Positions 1-7,938 are shown, numbered from the stretch's first letter. The stretch is DNA of 15,227 nucleotides from Candidatus Roizmanbacteria bacterium RIFCSPHIGHO2_02_FULL_43_11 (GCA_001789515.1 MFZT01000016.1:13297-28523); one strand, 5' to 3'. Made by a program: numbers and translations. Notes: generated from the sequence alone by a model not told the origin.

Positions 1-2
1 GT

Positions 3-3000
3 CTATCCTTCAACGCGCTCTACAGCCTCTACACTTTCTGCGCTTTTATTCTCCTCCTCTTCCGACACCACCGAACCGGCATCAACTGTTTCTGTGCCTT
101 CAACAAGTGGTGTTTCCCCCTGTACACTACTGCCGTAATATTGATTGAGTAGATCTTCAGTGACTGGAATCAGTCTCCCAATTATAACATTTTCTTTTAA
201 TCCAAGTAGACTATCGACCTGCCCACGCAATGACGCCTGGGTAAGAATAGTTGTAGTATGTTGAAATGACGCTGCTGAAAGCCATGAATCGGAATAGATT
301 GCTGCGCGTGATACACCGAGGATTGATACTCTGCCAATTGCGGGCTGACCACCTTGAGCTAGCACTTTCTTGTTCTCTCGATCAAATTGGTACCGGGAGA
401 TTGTCTCACCAAGAACAAATTTCGTGTCTCCTTCGCTGTCAATAATAATTTTATCGCTCATCTTCCGAATAATTACTTCAAAGTGCTTGTCATGGATGCC
501 TATTCCTTGGGATTCATAAACCTTCTGAATTTCATTCAAAAGGTACATCTGCGCCTCTTTCAGCCCTTTTATCGCTAGAATTTCGCGAATATCTAGGTAT
601 CCTTCACAAAGCTTCTGGCCTGCTGCAATAAGCTGGCCATCTTGAACAGTAAGTTTTCTGTTTGTTGGTAGAAGGAACTCCCGAACTTCCTTACTTTTAT
701 CTGTTGACGTGATCCTCACGATGTAAAGATCTTTCTCAGTGTCTTCCTGAATATTAACTTTGCCTGAAATATCGGAAATCGGAGATAATATTTTCGGCGT
801 TCTTGCCTCAAAAAGCTCCTCTACACGTGGCAATCCTTGTGTTACGTCTGCAACAACAATACCACCAAAATGTTTTACCCTCATGGTAAGTTGCGTGCCA
901 GGTTCCCCGATAGACTGGGCTGCTAAAACACCAACAGGGGTTCCAATCTCCACCATCTTGCTTGTTGCTAGATTTATTCCGTAGCATGTTGCACAACAAC
1001 CGTAATTAGTATTGCAAAAAAGCGGTGATCTTACCTCAACTCTGTCTACAGCGTGCTCTTCAATAATGGCAAGCGCCTCTGCTGTTAAAAGCTCATCTCT
1101 TCTGAGAAGGGTCTTTTTCTTGGCATCTTTAACAGGTTTGGCTAAGATCTTCCCTTTAATTCTTTGAATAAATTTATCACCCCTGTCTCCATCGCGCGTA
1201 ATGAGAAATCCCTGATCTGCCTTGCAATCAATTTCTCTGATAATAACATCGTGCGAGACATCAACAAGTCTTCTGGTTAGATAACCGGCATCTGCAGTTT
1301 TGAGAGCTGTATCAATAAGACCTTTTCGAGCACCACGAGCGTTGGTAATATATTCAAGCACAGATAATCCTTCACGATAGTTTGACTTTGTAGGAACCTC
1401 AATAATCTTACCCAAAGGATCCACAACAAGACCTTTCATGGCAGAAAGCTGTTTAAGCTGCTCTCTTGAGGCACGGGCGCCTCCAGATTTGATAATAATT
1501 TTTACCGGATTTTCATCATCTATAGCATTCCATGTTTTATCCGCAAGCAATTCTGTTGTTTCAATCCAGATATTGTTTGACAATCTCTTTTTTTCTTCTT
1601 CTGTAATGAGACCCTTGAAGAAGTTTTTCTCGATTTCTCCAACCTTTTTCTCTGCCTCAGAAATGATGCTTTTCTTATCAGGGACAATGCTGTTATCAAA
1701 AACCGAGAATGACGCTCCTCCTGAGCGCGTAGCTGCCCAGAAGCCAAGTTCTTTTAATCGATCAATAAGCTCAGCGACTCTTTCTTCATTTCCTTCAAAA
1801 ATTTTGACTGCTTTAATGACAATCTCCTTTAAATCTGCCCCTCGCACTTCGCTATTCATAAATCGCATCTCTTCAGGAAGCTGCTGGTTGAAAATCAGTC
1901 TTCCCACTGTTGTTTTCACAATCTCATTGTTAAGACGCACAAATACTGGTTCTCGAAGTTTTAGATTTGTCTTTACATACCGAAGTAATGCTTCATTTTC
2001 GTCTTTAAAGTACTCAAGTTCTTCATCTTTTTTGTCTGCGTAGTTGGCATTAATAGAAGTTAGATAATAGCAACCATAGGCCATTTCCTTATTAGGAACC
2101 ATAATAGGAGCGCCATCTGAAGGTTTAAGGAGATTCTGATACGGCATCATTCTCTCTTTTACTTCGCGAATTGCGTTTTGAGAAAGAGGGACATAGACAC
2201 CCATTTGGTCTCCATCAAAGTCAGCATTAAATCCGCCACATACGACTGGGTGCAGTTGAATAGCATAGTCATCTATGAGAACTGGGTAGAATCCAAGCAC
2301 AGATAGCTTATGCAGGGTTGGAGCACGATTGAGAAGGACAGGATGATCTTTTGTAATTTCTTCCAGAATATCATAGACAATTGGATCTTTTGTTTCAAGG
2401 AAGTTTTTTGCACTCTTAATATTCTGTGCAAGACCACGAATAATTACTTCGCGCAAAAGAAATGGCTTAAAGAGTTCAATAGCCATCTCCTTTGGTAGAC
2501 CACATTGATGCAGTTTAAGATTAGGGCCACCAATAATAACCGATCTTCCAGAGTAGTCAACACGCTTCCCAAGTAGATTCTGTCTAAACCTCCCCTGCTT
2601 TCCCTTTAAAATATCTGATAAAGATTTCAGCGCCTTTGCCCGAATGGTTCTTTGTGATCCACGAGATTTCGACAAGTCGATAAGAGAGTCAACAGCTTCT
2701 TGAAGCATTCTCTTCTCATTCCTGAGAATAATTTCTGGCGCTCCAAGTTCAATGAGATGCTTCAATCTGTTATTTCGATTAATCACCCGCCGATAAAAGT
2801 CGTTTAAATCCGATGTTGCAAATTTTCCCCCCGACAGTTGTACAACTGGCCGCAAGTCCGGAGGAATAATTGGAAGGACAATCATAATCATCCATTTCGG
2901 TTCAATCTTGGATTTCATAAGCGCTTCCAGGAGGCGTGCTTTTTTCAGGAGTTTTTTGCGTTTATCCCCTTTTATCTTTGTTAACTTCTTCATAACCTTG

Positions 3001-3878
3001 GCATATTCTTCCTTAATATCCAGAGCTGCCAAAACATCAAGAAGTACTTCCGATCCCATGCCAACGGTAAGAAACTCATGCGCTTCAATACTCTTAAGGA
3101 ACAGGTAGTCCTCCTCCTCGATAGTCTCAATAGGTTTGGCTCCTTTTATAACCTTAGCCATCCTCTCATAGAAAATTTCCTTCTCGGTTTTCTTATCCGT
3201 GAACTGCTGGGTAAGAGCTGTGTAACGTTCTCTAAATTTAAATTGAATTTCGTGAAGCGTCAAATCGAGCTGATCCTTATTTTTCATTTTTGCCTGTGCT
3301 TTACTGGTCGCATCTTCTTCTTCCACTTTAATACGGGCTTCTTCTCCTTTGTGCCACTGTGCAATCTCCTCAAGTTCTTTTTCTTTGACTGCATTCATCC
3401 GTTCTTCAGCAATTACTCTGCCATCTTCATGGACGTTCTTGACAAGGTATAAAGCAAAATAGATCACGCGCTCAAGGTTTGCAGCAGTAATACCAAGGAG
3501 TGTGCTTAATGGCGCTGAGGCTCCTTTGAAGTACCAGATATGCGCAACCGGTGTTGCGAGTTTAACATGACCCATGTGTTCACGCCGCACTGCACTTGAA
3601 GTAATTTCAACCCCACATCGGTCACAGACAATTCCTTTATAGCGGATTCTTTTGTACTTACCACAATAGCATTCGTAGTCTTTTGTCGGGCCAAAGATTC
3701 GCTCGTCAAACAGACCATCTTTTTCTGGTTTAAAAGTTCTATAGTTAATAGTCTCTGGCTTTAACACTTCCCCATATGACCAGTTGATGATAGTTTCCGG
3801 TGATGCCAGCATTAACTTAAGACCGGAAAAGTCTCCCATGGTGAAGTCTTTTTTTCCTGTTTCTTGTGTATCTATCAT
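3..3878 (-). CDS. rpoC: DNA-directed RNA polymerase subunit beta-prime
   Basis: Catalytic clamp subunit of the core RNA polymerase, 1291 residues. The N-terminal zinc ribbon has Cys70, Cys72, Cys85 and Cys88. The active-site Mg motif NADFDGDQM is at residues 551-559 (Asp553, 555, 557). The second zinc site is Cys885, Cys955, Cys962 and Cys965, spaced much as in E. coli. The trigger-loop segment SIGEPGTQLTMR leads into VKHFGG (Met999, Arg1000, His1003), and continues directly to GLPRVEELFEAR, so the long E. coli SI3 insertion is absent. A charged, probably coiled-coil stretch lies around residues 150-240, and the tail after about 1260 is Glu-rich and not conserved. The start ATG lies 2 nt after the rpoB stop and has no clear Shine-Dalgarno; an in-frame Met14 is an alternative start. 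It is cotranscribed with rpoB. The trigger helix has Val-Lys where most bacteria have Thr-Phe. Identity is certain. Confidence 0.98.
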   Translation of the reverse strand: MIDTQETGKKDFTMGDFSGLKLMLASPETIINWSYGEVLKPETINYRTFKPEKDGLFDERIFGPTKDYECYCGKYKRIRYKGIVCDRCGVEITSSAVRREHMGHVKLATPVAHIWYFKGASAPLSTLLGITAANLERVIYFALYLVKNVHEDGRVIAEERMNAVKEKELEEIAQWHKGEEARIKVEEEDATSKAQAKMKNKDQLDLTLHEIQFKFRERYTALTQQFTDKKTEKEIFYERMAKVIKGAKPIETIEEEDYLFLKSIEAHEFLTVGMGSEVLLDVLAALDIKEEYAKVMKKLTKIKGDKRKKLLKKARLLEALMKSKIEPKWMIMIVLPIIPPDLRPVVQLSGGKFATSDLNDFYRRVINRNNRLKHLIELGAPEIILRNEKRMLQEAVDSLIDLSKSRGSQRTIRAKALKSLSDILKGKQGRFRQNLLGKRVDYSGRSVIIGGPNLKLHQCGLPKEMAIELFKPFLLREVIIRGLAQNIKSAKNFLETKDPIVYDILEEITKDHPVLLNRAPTLHKLSVLGFYPVLIDDYAIQLHPVVCGGFNADFDGDQMGVYVPLSQNAIREVKERMMPYQNLLKPSDGAPIMVPNKEMAYGCYYLTSINANYADKKDEELEYFKDENEALLRYVKTNLKLREPVFVRLNNEIVKTTVGRLIFNQQLPEEMRFMNSEVRGADLKEIVIKAVKIFEGNEERVAELIDRLKELGFWAATRSGGASFSVFDNSIVPDKKSIISEAEKKVGEIEKNFFKGLITEEEKKRLSNNIWIETTELLADKTWNAIDDENPVKIIIKSGGARASREQLKQLSAMKGLVVDPLGKIIEVPTKSNYREGLSVLEYITNARGARKGLIDTALKTADAGYLTRRLVDVSHDVIIREIDCKADQGFLITRDGDRGDKFIQRIKGKILAKPVKDAKKKTLLRRDELLTAEALAIIEEHAVDRVEVRSPLFCNTNYGCCATCYGINLATSKMVEIGTPVGVLAAQSIGEPGTQLTMRVKHFGGIVVADVTQGLPRVEELFEARTPKILSPISDISGKVNIQEDTEKDLYIVRITSTDKSKEVREFLLPTNRKLTVQDGQLIAAGQKLCEGYLDIREILAIKGLKEAQMYLLNEIQKVYESQGIGIHDKHFEVIIRKMSDKIIIDSEGDTKFVLGETISRYQFDRENKKVLAQGGQPAIGRVSILGVSRAAIYSDSWLSAASFQHTTTILTQASLRGQVDSLLGLKENVIIGRLIPVTEDLLNQYYGSSVQGETPLVEGTETVDAGSVVSEEEENKSAESVEAVERVEG

Positions 3879-3880
3879 GG

Positions 3881-6800
3881 TTATACGACTGGTTTAACGT
3901 CAAGACCAAGAGCATTCAGTTCTTTAACCAGAACATTGAATGACTCTGGAATAGTTGATTGTGGAATGTCGATACCTTTAATGATGGCTTCAAATGCCTT
4001 ACGCCTTCCTTGAACATCGTCACTTTTGACCGTAAGCATTTCCTGAAGAGTATATGGAGCCTGGTGAGCCTCCAAAGCCCATACTTCCATCTCGCCGAAT
4101 CTTTGTCCTCCCATCTGTGACTTCCCGCCAAGAGGCTGTTGGGTTACAAGTGAGTATGGACCAGTTGAACGAGCATGGAATTTATCCTCAATCATGTGTA
4201 TAAGTTTGAGGATATAGCCCACACCAACCAATACAGGCTTTTCAAATGCTACTCCTGTACGACCATCATAAAGTTCGGATTTTCCATCTACAGGCATGCC
4301 AACTTTTTTAAGTTCTGACTTTATAAAATCTTCACTGATCTTTTCAAAAACAGCTAATCGATACTTTTGCTTTTGCTTTTCCCCAGCAATCCCAAGCATT
4401 GTTTCATACAGTTGTCCCAAATTCATACGTGAGATAACTGATAGTGGTGAGATTACCATATCAACAGGTGTTCCATCCTCAAGATATGGCATATCGTGCT
4501 CAGGAAGAATTTTTGAAATAACTCCCTTGTTTCCATGACGACCAGCCAACTTATCTCCAACCTTAATCTTCCTCATTTGAGCCACAGTCACAATAATGCG
4601 TTTGATGATACCTGGATCAAGCTCATTGGGTTCTTTCTTTGCATCAATTATCTTGACATCAACAACCACACCTTTTTTTCCATATGGAATGCGCAATGAG
4701 GTATCCTTCACATCCTTTGCCTTTTCACCAAAAATTGCGCGAAGAAGTCGTTCTTCAGCACTGAGCTCCTTTTCTCCTTTTGGTGCGACTTTACCAACAA
4801 GAACATCTCCTGCTTCAACTTCAGCTCCGACAGTAACAAGCCCTGTAGAATCCAGATTTGCTAGAATTTCTTCCCGAACGTGGGGAATATCTCTCGTAAG
4901 TTCCTCTGGACCAAGTTTTGTGTCAACAATATCTGCGATATATTCTTCCATGACTGTTGAGGTCAAAAGATGTTGTTTCACCAGTCGTTCAGATATCACA
5001 AACCCATCTTCAAAACCAAGCCCGTCAAGCGACGCATAGGCAACAACAAGATTCTGGCCAACGGCAAGCTCACCCTGTTGAGTTGAAGGCCCGTCGATAA
5101 TGACATCTCCCTTATGCACTTTCTGGCCAAGTGTCACGAGTGGTCTTTGGTCAAATACCACATCTTTATTTGTCCGGAAATATCGCTCAAGCTTGTACTC
5201 ATGTCTCTTCCCGGAAGCCCCTTTGATGCGAACCGTTTTTCCGTCAACATACTCAACCTCTCCTTCTTCACTCGCAGAAATGGTTCTACCCATAATACTT
5301 GCGATAGACTCCTCTAGGCCAGTGCCCACATAGGGAGAGGCCGCCTTTACCAGTGGAACGGCTTGACACATCATATGTGTACCCATAAGGGCACGTTGCG
5401 CATCATCGTGCTGAAGAAATGGAATAAGCGCTGCAGCAAGTCCAAATACCTGACGAGGCGACATGTCAATATAATCAACTTTCTCCACAGGAACTTCAGT
5501 GATATCGCCGTTGTATCGGGCAGTAACCCTTTTATCGGTAATGAAACCTTTTTCATCAATTCGCACACCATTGTGTGTGATAAACTTCCTTTCCTCATCA
5601 TCGGCTTGCATGTATACAATTTCATCAGTGACTCGGACCTTCGACACTCCCCCTTGTTTAACCTTTTCAACTTTTCGATATGGGCTCTCAATAAAACCAA
5701 ATTTATTTACCCGGGCAAACATTGCAAGATATGTCACCACACCGATATTGGGTCCTTCCGGGGATCGAATGGGACAAATGCGTCCATATTGTGAAGCTGC
5801 AATATCACGAATGGAAAATGAAGCACGCTCTTTCTTAATACCCCCAGGACCACCAACTGTTAATCGCCTAAGATTATCTGCCTCCGACAAAAGGTTTGTC
5901 TGATCAACAATGGTAGAGAGCTGGCTAGTTCTGAAGAACGAGTTCGTTGTAGATATTAAGGATTTGCTATTAATAACTTGAGAGGGAGTTACGTCATCTT
6001 CCGTAGATGTCATACTCATACGGGATTTAATATCTCTCTCTGTTCGTACCATACCGACACGAATGCCATACATTGCAACAAGTTCTCCAACGGTTCGTAA
6101 GCGCCTGTTGGATAGATGATCAATGTCATCAAATTCGCCCTTACCCTCAGTGAGAAGAATAAGGTACGAGATAATCCTTGTCACATCATCCAGACTTAAA
6201 ACAAAGTGTTCCTGGTCCAGAGGGATATCTATGCTAAACTTTCTGTTAATCTTGTAACGACCAATATCTGAAAGTGTGTATCGCCTATGGTTGAAGAACA
6301 GATTTTCAAGCGTGTCATACGCTGTAGATAGAACTAATGGCTCTCCTGGTCTCAGTTTTTTGTAAATTTCCAAAACTGCCTCGTCTTTTGACTTTTGCCC
6401 ATCTTTTTCTAAAGTAGGGACAATGTACTTATTGATAAGTTCCTGGTCAAGGCTTGGGAAGAGTTTCAGGAGTTCGTTATCAGGCAGGTTTTTGAAGGAT
6501 CTAAGGAGGGACGTCGCGTAAAATTTACGTTTTTTGTTTATTTTCGCCTCAATAAGATTATGCTTTGAAATGGTGAAATCAAGCCACGCTCCAATGTACG
6601 GCCTGACTTCAGCATTAAAAACAGTTGCTCCAGTATTTTTATCTGCTTCTGCAGTGAAGTAGACTCCCGGAGCTCTTACAATCTGGCTAATAACTGCTCT
6701 TTCAATTCCATTGATTATGAATGTCCCTCTGCTGGTCATCTTCGGTAAATTGAGGAAGTATACATTCTGGATTTTTTCTTTATTATTACGGAGATTTGTA

Positions 6801-7102
6801 AGTTTTACCTTAAGATAGACTGGGAACTGGTAGGTGAGTTTCTTGTCTATGCATTCCCACTCAGAAAATCGCGGCTCACCATAAGAAATATCCTGAAGAT
6901 CAAGAATAAAGTTTTTTTTCGTATAGTCTTCAATGGGGAAAAATTCACGAAGGATATCAGCAAGATCTTTCTCCAAAAACCTTCCCCAGGAGTCCTTCTG
7001 AATTTGAATGAGATCAAAATGCGCAAGTGTCTCTGTATCCGTACTTCCAATGTAACGCCGTGAAATGGAAGAGTTAGTATCAGAGCCACTTGAGTTTTTC
7101 AT
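3881..7102 (-). CDS. rpoB: DNA-directed RNA polymerase subunit beta
   Basis: Core polymerase beta subunit, 1073 residues. It is much shorter than E. coli RpoB (1342), which fits absence of the lineage-specific insertions. The start region carries ISRRYIGS. The rifampicin-pocket segment begins at FFRTSQLS (residues 389-396) and runs to GGPGG (417-421), followed by the conserved YGRICPIRSPEGPNIG. The catalytic lysines lie in GDKLAGRHGNKG (Lys851 and Lys859, equivalent to E. coli 1065 and 1073). The C-terminus contains EMLTVKSDDVQGR and PESFNVLVKEL, typical of the family. Subtracting 116 from E. coli numbering aligns the pocket: Thr397, Thr402, Asn410, Thr415 and Gly417 replace Gln513, Asn518, His526, Ser531 and Leu533. 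There is no Shine-Dalgarno before the ATG. No rplJ/rplL genes precede it; two small membrane-protein genes do. rpoC follows after 2 nt. Confidence 0.98.
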   Translation of the reverse strand: MKNSSGSDTNSSISRRYIGSTDTETLAHFDLIQIQKDSWGRFLEKDLADILREFFPIEDYTKKNFILDLQDISYGEPRFSEWECIDKKLTYQFPVYLKVKLTNLRNNKEKIQNVYFLNLPKMTSRGTFIINGIERAVISQIVRAPGVYFTAEADKNTGATVFNAEVRPYIGAWLDFTISKHNLIEAKINKKRKFYATSLLRSFKNLPDNELLKLFPSLDQELINKYIVPTLEKDGQKSKDEAVLEIYKKLRPGEPLVLSTAYDTLENLFFNHRRYTLSDIGRYKINRKFSIDIPLDQEHFVLSLDDVTRIISYLILLTEGKGEFDDIDHLSNRRLRTVGELVAMYGIRVGMVRTERDIKSRMSMTSTEDDVTPSQVINSKSLISTTNSFFRTSQLSTIVDQTNLLSEADNLRRLTVGGPGGIKKERASFSIRDIAASQYGRICPIRSPEGPNIGVVTYLAMFARVNKFGFIESPYRKVEKVKQGGVSKVRVTDEIVYMQADDEERKFITHNGVRIDEKGFITDKRVTARYNGDITEVPVEKVDYIDMSPRQVFGLAAALIPFLQHDDAQRALMGTHMMCQAVPLVKAASPYVGTGLEESIASIMGRTISASEEGEVEYVDGKTVRIKGASGKRHEYKLERYFRTNKDVVFDQRPLVTLGQKVHKGDVIIDGPSTQQGELAVGQNLVVAYASLDGLGFEDGFVISERLVKQHLLTSTVMEEYIADIVDTKLGPEELTRDIPHVREEILANLDSTGLVTVGAEVEAGDVLVGKVAPKGEKELSAEERLLRAIFGEKAKDVKDTSLRIPYGKKGVVVDVKIIDAKKEPNELDPGIIKRIIVTVAQMRKIKVGDKLAGRHGNKGVISKILPEHDMPYLEDGTPVDMVISPLSVISRMNLGQLYETMLGIAGEKQKQKYRLAVFEKISEDFIKSELKKVGMPVDGKSELYDGRTGVAFEKPVLVGVGYILKLIHMIEDKFHARSTGPYSLVTQQPLGGKSQMGGQRFGEMEVWALEAHQAPYTLQEMLTVKSDDVQGRRKAFEAIIKGIDIPQSTIPESFNVLVKELNALGLDVKPVV

Positions 7103-7121
7103 CCAAGGATTTTGACAAACT

Positions 7122-7149
7122 AAAAAAAGACAGGCCGTTACAACGACCT
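7122..7149 (-). terminator. Terminator-like hairpin plus T7 in the rpoB leader
   Basis: Read on the minus strand, AGGTCGTTGTAACGGCCT can fold into a 7-bp stem (one G-U pair) with a UGUA loop, followed by GTC and then seven T residues. This is the layout of an intrinsic terminator. It lies downstream of the predicted rpoB promoter and about 20 nt before the rpoB ATG. It could end the upstream ytxGH-like transcript, attenuate rpoBC transcription, or both. The structure was read by eye and no folding energy was calculated. Confidence 0.5.
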
Positions 7150-7171
7150 ATCTCATAATGAGTTTCGGGAA

Positions 7172-7189
7172 CTACGATTCACAATCCAT
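7172..7189 (-). CDS. Possible 5-codon leader ORF upstream of rpoB
   Basis: ATG GAT TGT GAA TCG TAG encodes Met-Asp-Cys-Glu-Ser and stops. It starts about 6 nt after the predicted transcription start of the rpoB promoter and ends about 20 nt before the terminator-like hairpin. An ORF this short occurs often by chance, and there is no Shine-Dalgarno. It is listed because its position between promoter and hairpin is that of an attenuation leader peptide. Confidence 0.15.
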   Translation of the reverse strand: MDCES

Positions 7190-7201
7190 CGTGCAAGCTG
7201 T

Positions 7202-7230
7202 ACTATACTAAAGGTAGAGCTTGATGTCAA
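7202..7230 (-). promoter_or_regulatory. Sigma70-type promoter for rpoBC
   Basis: On the minus strand a perfect TTGACA (7225-7230) is followed by a 17-bp spacer and TATAGT (7202-7207, five of six consensus bases). The predicted start is near 7195, giving a leader of about 93 nt before rpoB. The -35 hexamer begins 3 bp after the ytxH-like stop codon, so rpoBC has its own promoter tucked against the upstream gene. This is the best-matching promoter in the window. Confidence 0.78.
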
Positions 7231-7233
7231 TCC

Positions 7234-7560
7234 CTATTTCAGTATCTTCCCATCTTTCACAAAAAATTTTTCAATCTCTTTCTGAGATGGGATCGAAGAC
7301 TGAATTTTATCAAGTACTGCATGAATTGCCGGAACTGTTTTCTTTTCACCTTCTACCTCCTCATGTTCCGTGAGCATATTCCCCAATTCCTCAAGCATTG
7401 ACCCTTCGAAATTTTCACACGCATCAATAATATCTCGCAGCCGTTTACGACCATGCTGTGTGCCAAAAAAGTAAAGGCCTGCGCTACCAAGAATACTGCC
7501 CATAGTTATGCCGAACCAGAATCCGGACTGTGTTTGAGGAGCACTACTTTGATGTGCCAT
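7234..7560 (-). CDS. YtxH-like small membrane protein
   Basis: Predicted 108-residue protein with one N-terminal membrane segment (about residues 13-32, Gly-rich GFWFGITMGSILGSAG) followed by the GRKRLRDI type of basic segment typical of the YtxH family, then a soluble acidic region to a Lys-rich end. The ATG at 7560 was chosen over the upstream in-frame ATG at 7605 because it has the only good Shine-Dalgarno in the window (AAAGGA, 6 nt spacer) and matches the expected N-terminus. It overlaps the end of the preceding gene by 17 nt, suggesting translational coupling. In Firmicutes YtxG and YtxH are also encoded side by side. The molecular role is not established; an envelope or stress-related function is only a guess. 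Confidence 0.75.
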   Translation of the reverse strand: MAHQSSAPQTQSGFWFGITMGSILGSAGLYFFGTQHGRKRLRDIIDACENFEGSMLEELGNMLTEHEEVEGEKKTVPAIHAVLDKIQSSIPSQKEIEKFFVKDGKILK

Positions 7561-7822
7561 GTTTTTTCCTTTTTGACTTCTCCGCAATGGCATCAACAAT
7601 ACCAAGAAGTTTCTTCACTCCTGTAATAAAACCTATAATCTCTGCAGATCCATGTGTAATGCTAAATCCTATTCCTTCAATAGCATCTATAAGTGCATTT
7701 ACTCTGCCGAGAATTTTTTTAATATCTTTTAGGACGAGAATGAGTTGCACACCAATGACCGTGAGAATAGCTGTCATGATAGTAATTGCTGCAATTATGA
7801 GGATTTGGCTGGAATCGAGCAT
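7544..7822 (-). CDS. Small membrane-anchored protein, DUF948/YtxG-like
   Basis: A 92-residue protein with an N-terminal hydrophobic segment at about residues 7-31, then an amphipathic Ile/Gly-rich stretch and a basic tail (KSKRKKHG). This layout, together with the overlapping YtxH-like gene downstream, resembles the DUF948/YtxG family; the family match was made by eye and is moderate. The ATG at 7822 lacks a Shine-Dalgarno but sits exactly where transcription should start from the promoter at 7829-7857, so the message may be leaderless. It diverges from the DPM1-GtrA gene across a repeat-rich intergenic region. The role is unknown. Confidence 0.65.
   Translation of the reverse strand: MLDSSQILIIAAITIMTAILTVIGVQLILVLKDIKKILGRVNALIDAIEGIGFSITHGSAEIIGFITGVKKLLGIVDAIAEKSKRKKHGTSK
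7567..7572 (-). promoter_or_regulatory. Ribosome binding site deciding the YtxH-like start
   Basis: On the minus strand AAAGGA lies 6 nt before the ATG at 7560. It falls inside the end of the upstream coding sequence and supports the internal start. Other genes here lack a comparable site. Confidence 0.6.
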
Positions 7823-7828
7823 GTAATT

Positions 7829-7857
7829 ATTGTGATATAAAAATGGGAGAAAGTCAA
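7829..7857 (-). promoter_or_regulatory. Probable promoter of the ytxG/ytxH-like pair
   Basis: TTGACT (7852-7857), a 17-bp spacer and CACAAT (7829-7834) on the minus strand. The predicted start coincides with the A of the ATG at 7822, which would make the transcript leaderless. The -10 hexamer is weak (four of six). The repeat array begins only 4 bp upstream of the -35. Confidence 0.45.
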
Positions 7858-7860
7858 ATG

Positions 7861-7912
7861 TAGTTAAATCTAGTTATAACTAGTTGCAACTAGTTCAACT
7901 AGTTGCAACTAG
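7861..7912. repeat. Tandem about 10-bp TAGTT(N)nAAC repeat array
   Basis: Five consecutive units start with TAGTT: TAGTTAAATC, TAGTTATAAC, TAGTTGCAAC, TAGTTCAAC (9 bp) and TAGTTGCAAC. A degenerate sixth, TAGCTCACCC, follows. The period is close to one helical turn. CTAG, a tetramer often under-represented in bacterial genomes, occurs five times between 7870 and 7912 and again at 7920-7923. The array fills the centre of the divergent intergenic region and is not seen elsewhere in the window. Confidence 0.9.
7880..7912. promoter_or_regulatory. Perfect 33-bp inverted repeat, operator candidate
   Basis: The left arm CTAGTTGCAACTAGTT (7880-7895) and right arm AACTAGTTGCAACTAG (7897-7912) are exact reverse complements around a single C at 7896. 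Each arm contains the self-complementary CTAGTTGCAACTAG. The right arm covers the predicted -35 of the DPM1-GtrA promoter, the position expected of a repressor operator. A single-stranded hairpin is also possible. No regulator gene is present nearby. Confidence 0.6.
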
Positions 7913-7931
7913 CTCACCCCTAGGGTATTAT
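7903..7931 (+). promoter_or_regulatory. Probable promoter of the DPM1-GtrA/CPBP operon
   Basis: TTGCAA (7903-7908), a 17-bp spacer and TATTAT (7926-7931). The A of the start codon at 7939 is the eighth base after the -10, so the transcript is probably leaderless or nearly so. The -35 is embedded in the inverted repeat, and an 8-bp palindrome CCCTAGGG (7918-7925) abuts the -10. Confidence 0.5.
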
Positions 7932-7938
7932 TGCTCGT

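Noticed and set aside
1438..2043. 201-codon plus-strand open frame opposite rpoC
   Set aside because: It is antisense to the conserved middle of rpoC, Ser/Phe-rich as expected of an antisense shadow, and has no family motif.
4596..5039. 147-codon plus-strand open frame opposite rpoB
   Set aside because: It is antisense to a well-conserved part of rpoB; the Ser/Thr/Pro-rich composition reflects the complement of charged codons.
3..7102. Inteins or split genes in rpoB or rpoC
   Set aside because: Both proteins align continuously across their conserved motifs and are shorter than, not longer than, typical homologues.
7112..7117. Plus-strand TTGACA as a -35 element
   Set aside because: No -10 hexamer lies 16 to 18 bp downstream, and no plus-strand gene begins before 7939.
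7861..7919. CRISPR-like repeats
   Set aside because: Units are about 10 bp with no unique spacers and no cas genes; this is a phased tandem and inverted repeat.
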